From Campylobacter concisus (GTDB taxonomy: Bacteria; Campylobacterota; Campylobacteria; Campylobacterales; Campylobacteraceae): a stretch of 64,000 bases of DNA. The position numbers and the translations under genes are program-made. The DNA is taken from assembly GCF_003048775.2 (NCBI RefSeq), contig NZ_CP049272.1:930001-994000 (forward strand). The letters run 5' to 3'. The notes under the pieces are model-generated. The model was not told where the DNA came from. It did not search any database and worked only from the letters and a program-made list of their open reading frames with translations. Below, piece after piece: positions 9,321 to 17,656 of this stretch; the stretch's first letter is position 1; each line of letters starts with the position of its first letter.

Positions 9321-10574
9321 ATGATGCTAAGGCAAAAGCAAACTTTAGCACCAAAGATCAAACTAAACCAAACGCTGCGAAGCTGGCTTCCCATACTTCA
9401 AAGCGGGCTTGATGAGCTAAAAGAGACGCTTGAACCTTTTATAAAAGACAATCCATTTGCCACAATTGAGCATAAAAATTTAGAAAAAAGCGAAAAAAAG
9501 CGAAATTTTTTCGAGCAAGCCAGTAAAAATTCAGTAAGTGAGAGCATCGAGACTTTAAGCATCTATAAAGAAAGCCTCTATGAAAAGCTAATTAGTCAGA
9601 TCAATCCACCACTTTTTCCCACGCAAAAGTCACAAGATATCGCGTATAAGATTATTGAGTGTTTAGATGACGAGGGTTATTTTTCCTATGATAATGAAAT
9701 TTTTGCTGATTTTTGCGAGAGCGAAGTGGAGCGAGTTAGAGCGAGATTTGCCTACCTTGAGCCATGCGGCGTGGGCGCAAAGGATCTTAAAGAGAGCTTT
9801 TTGTTTCAGCTTGGCGAGGCAGAAGCAAGTGAAGATATCATAGAGTGCGCGAAAAAGATCATCTTAAATTTTGAAAGTATAGAAAAGCTTAGAAAACTTA
9901 AATTTTACGACGATGCGCTAAAGATAATAAAAAAGTTTAAAAATCCACCGGCTATCGAGTATCTAGAAGAGGCGAGCCAAAAGGTGCCTGACATCTTCGT
10001 GCTAAGCACAAGTAGCGGCGTGAGTGTGCAGATAAATGACGATTACTATCCTGAAATTTCGATTGACACCGAAGGATTAGACGAAAAAGAGGCCTTTGTA
10101 AGTTCGCGCATAAAAGAGGCTAGCGAGCTCATAGATGCTCTTGAAATGAGAAAATCAACACTTTATAAAATAGGGCTTATGATAGTTGAGTATCAGTACG
10201 ACTACTTCTTGGGCGGCGATATAAAGCCTATGAAGCTAAAAGACCTAGCAGACGAGCTTGGGCGCAATCCGTCAACCATCTCAAGAGCTATTGCAAATAA
10301 GTATCTAAGCTGTGCAAGGGGTACTATTGCACTTAAAAATTTCTTTGCAACTGGCTTTGACGAGGAGACTTCAAATGCTGCGATAAAAGAATTTTTACTA
10401 GAGCTCATTAGAGGCGAGGACCACAAAAAGCCACTTTCTGATCTAAAAATTCAAGAGCTGATCCAGGCCAAATTTAACATCCAAATCGTTCGCCGAACCA
10501 TCACAAAATACCGCAAAATCCTAAACATCGGAAGCTCAAGCCAGCGAAAAAGAGTCTATCAGATAAACGGCTAG
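9321..10574 (+). CDS. rpoN: RNA polymerase sigma-54 factor
   Basis: RpoN directs transcription from -24/-12 promoters; in Campylobacter it is known to drive the middle and late flagellar genes with the FlgSR system. The 417 residues have the Gln/Leu-rich activator-contacting region I (residues 4-45, LRQKQTLAPKIKLNQTLR), a core-binding region, a helix-turn-helix at about 305-340 and the RpoN box RRTITKYRK at 391-399. The start is ATGATG right after the lptB stop. It is shorter than the 477 residues of E. coli, as is usual in epsilonproteobacteria. Confidence 0.96.
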   Translation: MMLRQKQTLAPKIKLNQTLRSWLPILQSGLDELKETLEPFIKDNPFATIEHKNLEKSEKKRNFFEQASKNSVSESIETLSIYKESLYEKLISQINPPLFPTQKSQDIAYKIIECLDDEGYFSYDNEIFADFCESEVERVRARFAYLEPCGVGAKDLKESFLFQLGEAEASEDIIECAKKIILNFESIEKLRKLKFYDDALKIIKKFKNPPAIEYLEEASQKVPDIFVLSTSSGVSVQINDDYYPEISIDTEGLDEKEAFVSSRIKEASELIDALEMRKSTLYKIGLMIVEYQYDYFLGGDIKPMKLKDLADELGRNPSTISRAIANKYLSCARGTIALKNFFATGFDEETSNAAIKEFLLELIRGEDHKKPLSDLKIQELIQAKFNIQIVRRTITKYRKILNIGSSSQRKRVYQING

Positions 10575-10619
10575 TTACCACTCATTTACGGCAAAAAGTA
10601 TGGTTTTGCGCAATTTGCG

Positions 10620-10654
10620 TAAAGAGTTTGCTACTAAGCCATTCGTACTCTTTA
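10620..10654. terminator. Hairpin after rpoN (possible terminator)
   Basis: TAAAGAGT at 10620-10627 is perfectly complementary to ACTCTTTA at 10647-10654, with a 19-base loop, in the gap where rpoN and the minus-strand genes converge. A smaller GCAAAA/TTTTGC hairpin lies just before it. No clear T-run follows, so this is a weak terminator call. Confidence 0.3.
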
Positions 10655-10672
10655 CCACGTTTTTGTGTTGTG

Positions 10673-10846
10673 TTATACCTGCTGCATCGTCGTTACAAGA
10701 GCCCATACCACTAAAAACATTACAGCAAAAAGAGCTAAATTTTTCTTTGGCATAAGCGGTGCATTAAATATCTTAATGACTGATTTTGCAGTAGAGTTTA
10801 AAAAACCAAGTAACAACAATGGTGCATATGCTAAACATTTCGCCAT
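10673..10846 (-). CDS. Small hydrophobic protein, 57 residues
   Basis: An ATG at 10846 opens a 57-residue frame (starting MAKCLAYAPLLLLGFLNSTA) that ends at TAA at 10673. It has a hydrophobic N-terminal stretch at about 5-17, a basic linker with MPKK near 32-35 and a clear membrane helix at about 37-53 (LALFAVMFLVVWALVTT). It lies 42 bases after the J-domain gene on the same strand. The ribosome binding site is weak (AAAGAAC). The composition looks like a genuine inner membrane miniprotein, but I recognise no family. A remnant of a larger gene is the alternative. Confidence 0.45.
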   Translation of the reverse strand: MAKCLAYAPLLLLGFLNSTAKSVIKIFNAPLMPKKNLALFAVMFLVVWALVTTMQQV

Positions 10847-10888
10847 TCATTTTTGTTCTTTTTAGCAGTCCTTATGGCAAGCCGTGCT

Positions 10889-11719
10889 TTAGCCAACCAT
10901 CACAAAATTTTCTTGATTTTTAAAGTATGGCTTTAGACTCTCATAAGCAGATTGAATATTTTTAAATTTCTTTGCGTATTCTTCTTGTATGAGAAGATTT
11001 TTGTTGGCGTGCCTGTCTGGGTGATAGATATTTGCGAGTGAAAGGTAGCTTTGTCTGATGGTTTCAAAGTCATCATCTTTTTTGCAACCCAAAATCTCAA
11101 AATTTTCCTCAAGCAAATTTGCAAGCACAGAAAATCTACTTATAAATTTTGATGAGCTTTTTATCTTGATGCCTTGTTTAAAGGCTTTGTAATCTTTTTC
11201 ATCATAGATAAAATTTACGCTAAATTTTGGATAGCTTCTTTTGTAGAGTAGTTTGTTTAATGTATATATGTCGTTGTCGTTTGAGATAGTAATGTTTAAA
11301 AAATCATCATTTTTGCTAAAAGCAACATTGCTTTTTACTAGACTCTCGCTGATATAGTTGGCAAAATCTCTGCAAAGTGCATCCTTTAGTTCAAATTTGG
11401 CTTCATTTTTTACAAAATTTACATTTAGGCTAATGACAGGAGTTAGAGTATTTTTTTGAATAAAACCAAGCTTTATAGTTTTATAGTTTGCAAAACGAAT
11501 ATCTAGTTTATCTTCACTTTGTTTTTCGTAAAGTTTTTTTATAAATTTTAAAAAGCATTTGCGTTGTGGGATCTCGCTCTCTTCATAAAACGAGATAATT
11601 TTATTTTTATTTGACAAAATTTTGGTGAAATTTTTACTTATCATATCTCTAAGCTCACAAAATAATTTATCGTTTTCGGTTAAAATGCTTAGAGATTCTA
11701 GTGTTTGTGTAACTTTCAT
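10889..11719 (-). CDS. C-terminal J-domain protein of unknown function
   Basis: The 276 residues have an uncharacterised Lys/Phe-rich N-terminal region of about 200 residues and a C-terminal J-domain with the HPD motif at 233-235 (YHPDRHANKN). The J-domain stimulates Hsp70 (DnaK) ATPase. There is no Gly/Phe stretch or zinc finger, so this is a specialised co-chaperone rather than DnaJ. Placement of the J-domain at the C-terminus is unusual but known in some proteins. GGAG precedes the ATG. The client is unknown. Confidence 0.75.
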   Translation of the reverse strand: MKVTQTLESLSILTENDKLFCELRDMISKNFTKILSNKNKIISFYEESEIPQRKCFLKFIKKLYEKQSEDKLDIRFANYKTIKLGFIQKNTLTPVISLNVNFVKNEAKFELKDALCRDFANYISESLVKSNVAFSKNDDFLNITISNDNDIYTLNKLLYKRSYPKFSVNFIYDEKDYKAFKQGIKIKSSSKFISRFSVLANLLEENFEILGCKKDDDFETIRQSYLSLANIYHPDRHANKNLLIQEEYAKKFKNIQSAYESLKPYFKNQENFVMVG

Positions 11720-11769
11720 TGCCTACTCCAAATAAAATATTACATGTTTTAGCAATAAGCATTCCAAAT

Positions 11770-11955
11770 TTATATTTTTCTTATATCTTGACCTTTGATG
11801 TACTCAGCAAATTCGTCTTTTAACTTATTCTCTTTATACGAGATCGCCTCTTCTTTTGTGTGAGAAACGGCCTCTTTTTGTATTTTTTTAGCTCCGCCTT
11901 GCTCTTTGGCGAGTTCTTTTTTTATCTCTTTTAAGCTATCAAAAAAATCATTCAT
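11770..11955 (-). CDS. Small charged hypothetical protein
   Basis: A 61-residue, strongly charged and probably helical protein (MNDFFDSLKEIKKELAKEQG), with a good ribosome binding site (AAAGGATG) before its ATG. It has no membrane segment and no family I recognise. It precedes the J-domain gene on the same strand with a 50-base gap. Real coding is likely from the start signal and codon use. Confidence 0.65.
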   Translation of the reverse strand: MNDFFDSLKEIKKELAKEQGGAKKIQKEAVSHTKEEAISYKENKLKDEFAEYIKGQDIRKI

Positions 11956-12067
11956 TTTTACATCCTTTTTCTTTTTGTAGAATTTTACTAAAACAGTTAT
12001 AAAATTACAATGAATACAATTTTTTTTTAAGGAAAGTTTGGTTAATATCTCGACTTAACTTTCTTGT

Positions 12068-12144
12068 GCGCTCGTAGCTCAGCTGGATAGAGCATTTGAT
12101 TGCGGTTCAAAAGGTCAGAGATTCGAATTCTCTCGGGCGCACCA
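12068..12144 (+). tRNA. tRNA-Arg (anticodon GCG)
   Basis: The 77 bases fold as a complete cloverleaf: acceptor stem GCGCTCG/CGGGCGC, D-stem GCTC/GAGC, anticodon stem TTTGA/TCAAA with loop TTGCGGT, T-stem AGAGA/TCTCT with loop TTCGAAT, discriminator A and an encoded CCA. The anticodon at 12102-12104 is GCG, reading CGC and CGU arginine codons. Many bacteria instead use ACG converted to inosine by TadA. Confidence 0.95.
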
Positions 12145-12215
12145 TCTTTTTAATTCTTAATGACAAACTTCATGATTTTTATAGTAAAATAAGCAAAAAA
12201 ATTAAAAGAGAAAAA

Positions 12216-12950
12216 ATGGATTTTCAAAATATTCAAAAACAAATTTCGGTACTAAAAGAAAGTTTGACAGCATTAGAAGAAAATAGTGAGCATGAGATCG
12301 GCTTGGCAGTTGGGGTTGTTGAGTTTAATAAAAACGCTGACGAACTTAAAAAAAAGCTTACAAATTTAAAAGGTGAAAGCGATTTCTTTAAAAGTGTCTT
12401 CAACACAGAGGACTATTATGAAAACATTAGTACTTATTTGGAGCAGATAAAGAGAAGCTTAAATTATAAAATTGAGAAAAACGGCGTGAGCTTTAAGGCA
12501 AATGAAAATTTACAAGAAAGCTATGTCGCTATTTTAAATATAATAGAAATTTTGGTAGCAGAGTATCAAATACAAAACAAAAATAAAGCGAAAAATCTCT
12601 TTTCTAGGACAACAGACACTACTCAAATAAAATCACTGCTTGCGGAGCTAAATACTCTACAAGAGCGTATACATAATGTTTTGCATATTCATTCTAGGAT
12701 AGTTTCAAATGTTATTTTACAAAATTTTAAGATAATTTATACGTTCTTTTATAATTGTATTAAGGCAGCGAAACAACGCAAAGATGAACTTTTACTGGTG
12801 GAGATCGCGGGTATAACTGATAAGATAATAACTATGATAAAACCAGTCTTTAGTGCAAAAATTTTAAATACAAATGAGCTTATTTATCACTACTTGATCT
12901 TTGAGCTAAAAGAACTAAAAGCTTGTGCGATAGGCGAGGAGCTAGTTTAA
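12216..12950 (+). CDS. Hypothetical helical protein
   Basis: A 244-residue protein starting MDFQNIQKQISVLKESLTAL. I chose the ATG at 12216 because AAAAGAG lies in front of it; the longer frame from 12096 would begin inside the tRNA. It is rich in Lys, Glu, Ile and Leu, predicted helical with coiled-coil character at about 1-60, and has no signal peptide. I recognise no domain. It ends 9 bases inside the convergent murG gene, so the two stops overlap. Confidence 0.75.
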   Translation: MDFQNIQKQISVLKESLTALEENSEHEIGLAVGVVEFNKNADELKKKLTNLKGESDFFKSVFNTEDYYENISTYLEQIKRSLNYKIEKNGVSFKANENLQESYVAILNIIEILVAEYQIQNKNKAKNLFSRTTDTTQIKSLLAELNTLQERIHNVLHIHSRIVSNVILQNFKIIYTFFYNCIKAAKQRKDELLLVEIAGITDKIITMIKPVFSAKILNTNELIYHYLIFELKELKACAIGEELV

Positions 12951-13964
12951 AATTTTATCAATTATCTCTTTTGCTCCATTTGGCAAAAGGATCTCTTTTA
13001 GAGCTTTACTGCTTTTGTTTAGATCAAAATTTTCTATAATTCTTATAACTTCGTCTTTGTCTAAAATTTCTCCATTTTGCAAGCAAATTTCAGCAATGCC
13101 CTTATCTTTTAAAAATTTAGCGTTATAAAACTGATGATTGCCAGCAGCATAAGGAAATGGCACAAAGATAGATGGCAAAGCATTTGCACAAAGCTCCCAA
13201 AGCGAGCTAGCTCCTGCTCTTGATATGGCAAGGTCAGCTTTGCTCATCTTATTTTCTATCTCTTTACTAAATTCAAAAATTTCTAAATTCGTTTCATTAA
13301 AGCCAAGTTCATCATATTTTTTTTTAAGTTCATCAAAGCCGTTTTTACCACATTGATGAATTATATTTATGCCTTTTTCTTTAAGATATGGAGCTAAATT
13401 TATAGCTAGCTCGTTTATCGCTTTTGCGCCTTGCGAGCCGCCCAAAAACAAAATAGTTTTTAGCTCCTCTCTCACTCTTGCACTATTGAAAAATTTCTTT
13501 GCTACGGGATAAGGGTAGGGCGAAACTTCATCATAAGAGATAAAAAAGCCTTTCGCATAAGGCCTTAAAATTTTATTTAATTTGCCCATTACAGCATTTT
13601 GTTCGTGGATAAAAAGTGGTACTTTTGAGATGATTGCCGCAATGGCTGCTGGAGCTGCTGAATAGCCACCAACGCTAATGACTGCCTTAACGTCATTTTG
13701 CTTAAGAATTTTTCTACATTTTAAAGCAAGATTTACGATATTTGTTAGTGATTTTAGCTTAACAAAGCCTCTCTTATTTACCACACCACTGCTTGGTAAG
13801 AAAAATTTTTGTAAAAAGTTATCGTCATTTTCAAACCAAAATTTATCTTGTCCACTAGTTGAACCAATAAAAATGGGCTTGATACCACGAGTATTAAGCT
13901 CCTCACAAAAGCTCTTTGCAATCGCTAAATGTCCACCAGTACCTCCACCGCAAATAACAATCAT
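12942..13964 (-). CDS. murG: UDP-GlcNAc:lipid I N-acetylglucosaminyltransferase MurG
   Basis: MurG adds GlcNAc to lipid I, giving lipid II for peptidoglycan. The 340 residues show the N-terminal glycine loop GGGTGGH at 6-12, a second glycine-rich loop LGGSQGAKAIN at about 171-181 and SRAGASSLWE near 250, all typical of MurG. Length is slightly below the usual 355. It overlaps the ftsW stop by 4 bases, matching the coupled ftsW-murG pair of the division and cell wall cluster. Confidence 0.96.
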   Translation of the reverse strand: MIVICGGGTGGHLAIAKSFCEELNTRGIKPIFIGSTSGQDKFWFENDDNFLQKFFLPSSGVVNKRGFVKLKSLTNIVNLALKCRKILKQNDVKAVISVGGYSAAPAAIAAIISKVPLFIHEQNAVMGKLNKILRPYAKGFFISYDEVSPYPYPVAKKFFNSARVREELKTILFLGGSQGAKAINELAINLAPYLKEKGINIIHQCGKNGFDELKKKYDELGFNETNLEIFEFSKEIENKMSKADLAISRAGASSLWELCANALPSIFVPFPYAAGNHQFYNAKFLKDKGIAEICLQNGEILDKDEVIRIIENFDLNKSSKALKEILLPNGAKEIIDKILN

Positions 13965-15121
13965 AATTTTGCCCTTTTACTAACCATCAAAACCATGCCG
14001 ATACCGATACAAATCGCAAGCACAGAGCTACCACCGTAACTAAGAAATGGTACAGCAATACCTTTGATAGGCGTGATCGATGTGATGCCATAGCTATTCA
14101 TTAAAAATGAAAACGATAAGATAAGCCCGACACCAAGCGTAAATAGATGATATACCTTATTTTCGCTTCTAGCTGAAATTCTAAAAATTCTATAAAGTAG
14201 CGTTATAAATATAGCTACTATACACAAAATACCAAATACACCGACCTCTTCAGCAATACCAGCTAGTACAAAGTCAGTATGGACCTCGCTTAAAAAGCCA
14301 AGCTTAAATATACCAGCGCCAAGCCCTTCGCCAAAAAATTCGCCATGCTTTATAGCGTTTAATGAGTGAGAAATTTGATATGGCTCTGGCGCATCAGCCA
14401 CTCTTAATACATCTGCAACGCTATCAGGCAAGAAAGAAAGCACCATATTTTGTATCGTGCCCCACCATGACTTTATACGTAAAATTCTATGCTCAGAGCT
14501 GATTATCGCTACTGTCATAACAAAAGCAGCTCCTAAGATACCGATGCTAAAAAGTCTCGCACTTGCTCCTGCAAAAAGTGCCATCGTCACAAATGTAAGC
14601 GCCAGTACGACCACTTGACCAAGGTCATTTTGCATAACAGCGATAAGAAAGATAGCAACACCAAAAAGAATAATATAAGGCATAAGTATCTTAATCTCGT
14701 CTAGCAGGGTCCTTTTGCCTTCACTAAATTTTCTAGTAAAACTCCAAGCCAAGAAGTAGACAAAACCGATTTTAAAAAACTCAACTGGAGCTAGTGAAAA
14801 ACCAGGTAGCCTGATCCAACGCCTAGCACCACCAGCATCAGTCACCATAGAAGCTGGCAATGCATGCATTAGCCCCATGGCGATACCGCAAGATATAAGA
14901 AGGCCAAACCCTATCCAAACAAGCGTCTTTTCAGGATTTAGCCTAGAGAGCCACCACATAATGAAAATTCCGATACAACCAACAATAAACTGGCGGATAA
15001 AAAAGTGAAACTCGTCGTAATTAAAAAATAAAACCGTAAAAACTGGCAAAGATAGTGAAAAAATAATGCTTATAGCGATCAAAGTCGAACAAAGATAGAA
15101 AATGATCTTATCAACTGCCAA
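13961..15121 (-). CDS. ftsW: FtsW/RodA-type peptidoglycan polymerase
   Basis: A 386-residue polytopic SEDS protein with about ten membrane helices. FtsW polymerises lipid II at the septum together with FtsI. Characteristic segments are MQNDLGQ near 162-168, the SEVHTDFVLAGIAEEVG loop near 278 and PFLSYGGSS near the C-terminus. Coupling to murG favours FtsW over RodA. It diverges from murI. Confidence 0.93.
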   Translation of the reverse strand: MAVDKIIFYLCSTLIAISIIFSLSLPVFTVLFFNYDEFHFFIRQFIVGCIGIFIMWWLSRLNPEKTLVWIGFGLLISCGIAMGLMHALPASMVTDAGGARRWIRLPGFSLAPVEFFKIGFVYFLAWSFTRKFSEGKRTLLDEIKILMPYIILFGVAIFLIAVMQNDLGQVVVLALTFVTMALFAGASARLFSIGILGAAFVMTVAIISSEHRILRIKSWWGTIQNMVLSFLPDSVADVLRVADAPEPYQISHSLNAIKHGEFFGEGLGAGIFKLGFLSEVHTDFVLAGIAEEVGVFGILCIVAIFITLLYRIFRISARSENKVYHLFTLGVGLILSFSFLMNSYGITSITPIKGIAVPFLSYGGSSVLAICIGIGMVLMVSKRAKL

Positions 15122-15187
15122 AATTTAACTCCAAGTTTAAAAAGTGCCAAAGTATAATAAAAAACGGCTTACAAAGATATTATTTGC

Positions 15188-15193
15188 TATAAT
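15188..15193 (+). promoter_or_regulatory. -10 box of murI
   Basis: TATAAT preceded by TTTGC, 21 bases before the murI ATG, is a typical Campylobacter extended -10. No -35 is evident, as is usual in the genus. Confidence 0.6.
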
Positions 15194-15213
15194 TGCAGGC
15201 TTTAAGGAAGGGT

Positions 15214-16002
15214 ATGAAAATAGGTATATTTGACTCAGGGCTTGGCGGGCTGAGCGTCTTAAATGAAGCTTTAAGCAAGCTTAGCGAGCATGAATTTTTA
15301 TATTACGCAGACGTTAAAAATGTCCCATACGGACAAAAGAGCAGGGATGAGATCTTAAAATTTAGCTTTGATGCGGTGAAATTTCTCATAGAAAATGGCG
15401 CAAACGCCGTTGTAGTAGCTTGTAACACGGCAACAAGCGTAGCGATAAAAGAGCTTAGAGCAAATTTAAATATACCTATAATCGGCATGGAACCAGCTGT
15501 AAAAAAAGCTCATGACTTAAGCCATGATGATGCCTTAAAAACGCTTGTCATAGCCACTCCGGTCACCGTAAATGGTGCAAAACTAAAAGAGCTGATCGCA
15601 AATTTACACGCAAAAGATAAAACTGAGCTACTTGCTCTACCACGCCTTGTAAATTTTGCTGAAAATGGGGAATTTGACACCGAGAATGTGAAATCATATC
15701 TAAAAGAAGAGTTAGCTAAATTTGATCTAAGTAAATTTGGTTTTTTAGTGCTTGGCTGCACACATTTTAACTATTTTAAAGATAGCCTAAGAGAAATTTT
15801 GCCGTCAAATATAAGCATAATTGATGGCAATGAAGGGACAATAAATCGCCTTATAAGTGAGCTTGGACTAAAAATTTCTACTTTAGATCAAGCCCTAAAA
15901 GTTAGATTTTTCTATTCTGGTGATGAAGTATTCAGTAAATTTGAGCTAGATAAAATTTCAAGAAATTTAGCTAGATTAGAGAAGATGAGAGAGATTTACT
16001 AG
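15214..16002 (+). CDS. murI: Glutamate racemase
   Basis: MurI interconverts L- and D-glutamate, supplying D-Glu for peptidoglycan. From the ATG at 15214 (AAGGAAGG upstream) the protein is 262 residues, with DSG at 7-9, the catalytic Cys70 in ACNTATS and the second catalytic Cys182 in GCTH. The upstream in-frame start at 15193 overlaps the promoter and is rejected. It lies next to the ftsW-murG cell wall pair on the opposite strand. Confidence 0.96.
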   Translation: MKIGIFDSGLGGLSVLNEALSKLSEHEFLYYADVKNVPYGQKSRDEILKFSFDAVKFLIENGANAVVVACNTATSVAIKELRANLNIPIIGMEPAVKKAHDLSHDDALKTLVIATPVTVNGAKLKELIANLHAKDKTELLALPRLVNFAENGEFDTENVKSYLKEELAKFDLSKFGFLVLGCTHFNYFKDSLREILPSNISIIDGNEGTINRLISELGLKISTLDQALKVRFFYSGDEVFSKFELDKISRNLARLEKMREIY

Positions 16003-16038
16003 ACTAAATTTAGCTAAAACCTTGAGCCAAATTTTAGA

Positions 16039-16074
16039 AAATACATTAAATTTTACATACTTTTATATGTATTT
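16039..16074. terminator. Inverted repeat between murI and dedA
   Basis: AAATACAT at 16039-16046 pairs with ATGTATTT at 16067-16074, across the convergent ends of murI and dedA; the second arm overlaps the dedA stop. The flanks are AT-rich. It could act as a bidirectional terminator, but chance is possible in such sequence. Confidence 0.3.
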
Positions 16075-16663
16075 AGGCTTTTCTTTGCTTTATTATATAG
16101 ACCACGCTTATTACAGTAACTACAGCCAAAAGAGTGATCGTGATTAATAAAAGTGTCTGTTTGCTAGGATTTGAACCTAGAAAATAGCCAACTCCAAGCA
16201 AAACAGTACACCAAATCCCAGCTCCAAGTGTGGTAAATAGACAAAATCTAAATATATTCATCTTGGCAAGTCCAGCTGGTAGGCTGATGTATTGGCGAAT
16301 GCCAGGAATCAGACGTGAGTTAAATGTAGAAATTTCGCCGTGTTTATTGAAAAATGCTTCAAATTTATCCATTTTTTCATGAGTAATTCCCACAAATTTG
16401 CCGTATTTTAAAACGATTTCACGCCCCAAAAAGTAGCAAAGATAGTAGTTAAAAATAGCTCCAAGCAGGCTTCCAAGCGTACCTGCAAGAAAGGCCAAAA
16501 TTAAACTCATTTCACCTTTATGCGCCAAATAACCAGCTGGTATCATCGCTACCTCACTTGGAAATGGAAAAAATGAGCTTTCTAAAAACATCATGATAAA
16601 TATGCCAGCATAACCCCAGCTACTTACGATCGCAACTATAAAATCAATAACATCATGCAGCAT
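16073..16663 (-). CDS. DedA-family membrane protein
   Basis: A 196-residue inner membrane protein of the DedA/VTT family, whose members are undecaprenyl-phosphate or phospholipid flippases and affect envelope integrity. It shows the family segments [15 protein letters not shown] (about 32-46), the G-rich [21 protein letters not shown] and the conserved [20 protein letters not shown] (about 116-135), plus a C-terminal helix. Which lipid it moves cannot be read from sequence. Confidence 0.85.
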   Translation of the reverse strand: MLHDVIDFIVAIVSSWGYAGIFIMMFLESSFFPFPSEVAMIPAGYLAHKGEMSLILAFLAGTLGSLLGAIFNYYLCYFLGREIVLKYGKFVGITHEKMDKFEAFFNKHGEISTFNSRLIPGIRQYISLPAGLAKMNIFRFCLFTTLGAGIWCTVLLGVGYFLGSNPSKQTLLLITITLLAVVTVISVVYIIKQRKA

Positions 16664-16780
16664 TTAAATTCCTGAAAAATTTTAAAGTGAGCCATTTTAG
16701 CAAAGCATAGCTTAAGCTTTTTGACAAAAATAAAGAGAGTTTGTAGCTTATTAAAACCAGATGAAAGTAGAAGCAAAATA

Positions 16781-16796
16781 GGGCGAAAGCTCGCCC
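16781..16796 (-). terminator. Rho-independent terminator after the metQ genes
   Basis: GGGCGA and TCGCCC form a perfect 6-base GC stem with an AAGC/GCTT tetraloop just after the last metQ stop. On the minus strand TATTTTG follows and on the plus strand AATTTTT, so it could work in both directions. Confidence 0.65.
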
Positions 16797-16801
16797 AATT
16801 T

Positions 16802-17581
16802 TTAAAATGCAGGTATAACTTCGCCTTTATAGCGAGTAATGATGAAATTTTTAGTATCAGGGCTAAGCACCGCATCAATCAAAGCTTTGATCTTAGGGTT
16901 ATTTTCGTTGCCAGCCTTTGTGACGATAATATTAGCGTAAGGACTGTTGGCATCTTCAAGCAAAAGTGCGTCTTTTGCCACGCTCATACCAAGATCAAGG
17001 ACGAAATTTGTACTAATGGCAGCGATATCGACATCGTCAAGCGTTCTTGGTATCTGAGCACCTTCAAGCTCTACAAACTGTAAATTTTTAGAATTTTTAG
17101 TTATGTCATTTACGGTTGCAACTTTTACGTTTTTATCGATCTCTATAAGACCAGCTTTTTCTAAAATTCTAAGCGCTCTGTTGCCGTTTGATGGATCGTA
17201 AGCGATCGCCACTTTTGCGCCATCTTTTAACTCTTTTATATTTTTTATCTTTTTAGAGTAAAAGCCAAGTGGCTCAACATGGACATTTGCAACACTTACA
17301 AGATGCAAGCCTCTAGCCTTGTTTTGCTCCTCAAGATATGGTAAATGCTGAAAGAAATTTGCGTCCAAGCTGCCATCTTCTGTGGCAACATTTGGGATAG
17401 AGTAGTCTGAAATTTCAGAGATAACAAGGTTGTAGCCTTTATCTTTTAGCTTTGGCTTTACAAATTCTAAAATTTCAGCGTGTGGTACTGGCGAAACGCC
17501 AACAACTATGGTATGGTCCTTGTCGGCTGCGTGAAGGCTTAGAGCAACTAAAGATGCGGTTAAAAGTTTGATAAATTTCAT
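16802..17581 (-). CDS. metQ: MetQ-family methionine-binding protein (second copy)
   Basis: A 259-residue NlpA/MetQ-family periplasmic binding protein that would deliver D/L-methionine to MetNI. The start is the ATG at 17581 (MKFIKLLTASLVALSLHAAD), preceded by AAAGGAAAAAC; the longer frame is rejected. The leader is an ordinary signal peptide without the lipobox Cys usual for MetQ. It shares most motifs with the adjacent paralogue (TIVVGVSPVPHAEIL, DGSLDANFFQHLPYL, LEGAQIPRTLDDVDIAAISTN). The copies probably arose by tandem duplication and may differ in ligand. Confidence 0.88.
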   Translation of the reverse strand: MKFIKLLTASLVALSLHAADKDHTIVVGVSPVPHAEILEFVKPKLKDKGYNLVISEISDYSIPNVATEDGSLDANFFQHLPYLEEQNKARGLHLVSVANVHVEPLGFYSKKIKNIKELKDGAKVAIAYDPSNGNRALRILEKAGLIEIDKNVKVATVNDITKNSKNLQFVELEGAQIPRTLDDVDIAAISTNFVLDLGMSVAKDALLLEDANSPYANIIVTKAGNENNPKIKALIDAVLSPDTKNFIITRYKGEVIPAF

Positions 17582-17604
17582 TGTTTTTCCTTTTTTATTT
17601 GGTT

Positions 17605-17643
17605 TAAGCGACGCTAAAAAGGTAAAAGCTTCCACGTCGCTTA
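17605..17643 (-). repeat. Intercistronic hairpin between the two metQ genes
   Basis: TAAGCGAC at 17605-17612 is the exact complement of GTCGCTTA at 17636-17643, with a 23-base loop, between the two metQ genes. It may tune expression of the second copy by stabilising the upstream message or partly terminating. Confidence 0.4.
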
Positions 17644-17656
17644 TTTAAAATTTTAA

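Noticed and set aside
10575-10705. A second short minus-strand frame ending next to rpoN (ending AVNEW)
   Set aside because: It overlaps the end of the 57-residue frame, has no start signal and no recognisable content.
10665-10865. A 66-codon plus-strand frame
   Set aside because: It overlaps the more protein-like 57-residue minus frame and has no ribosome binding site.
12096-12215. Extended start of the 244-residue gene
   Set aside because: The upstream part begins inside the tRNA. The ATG at 12216 has a good ribosome binding site.
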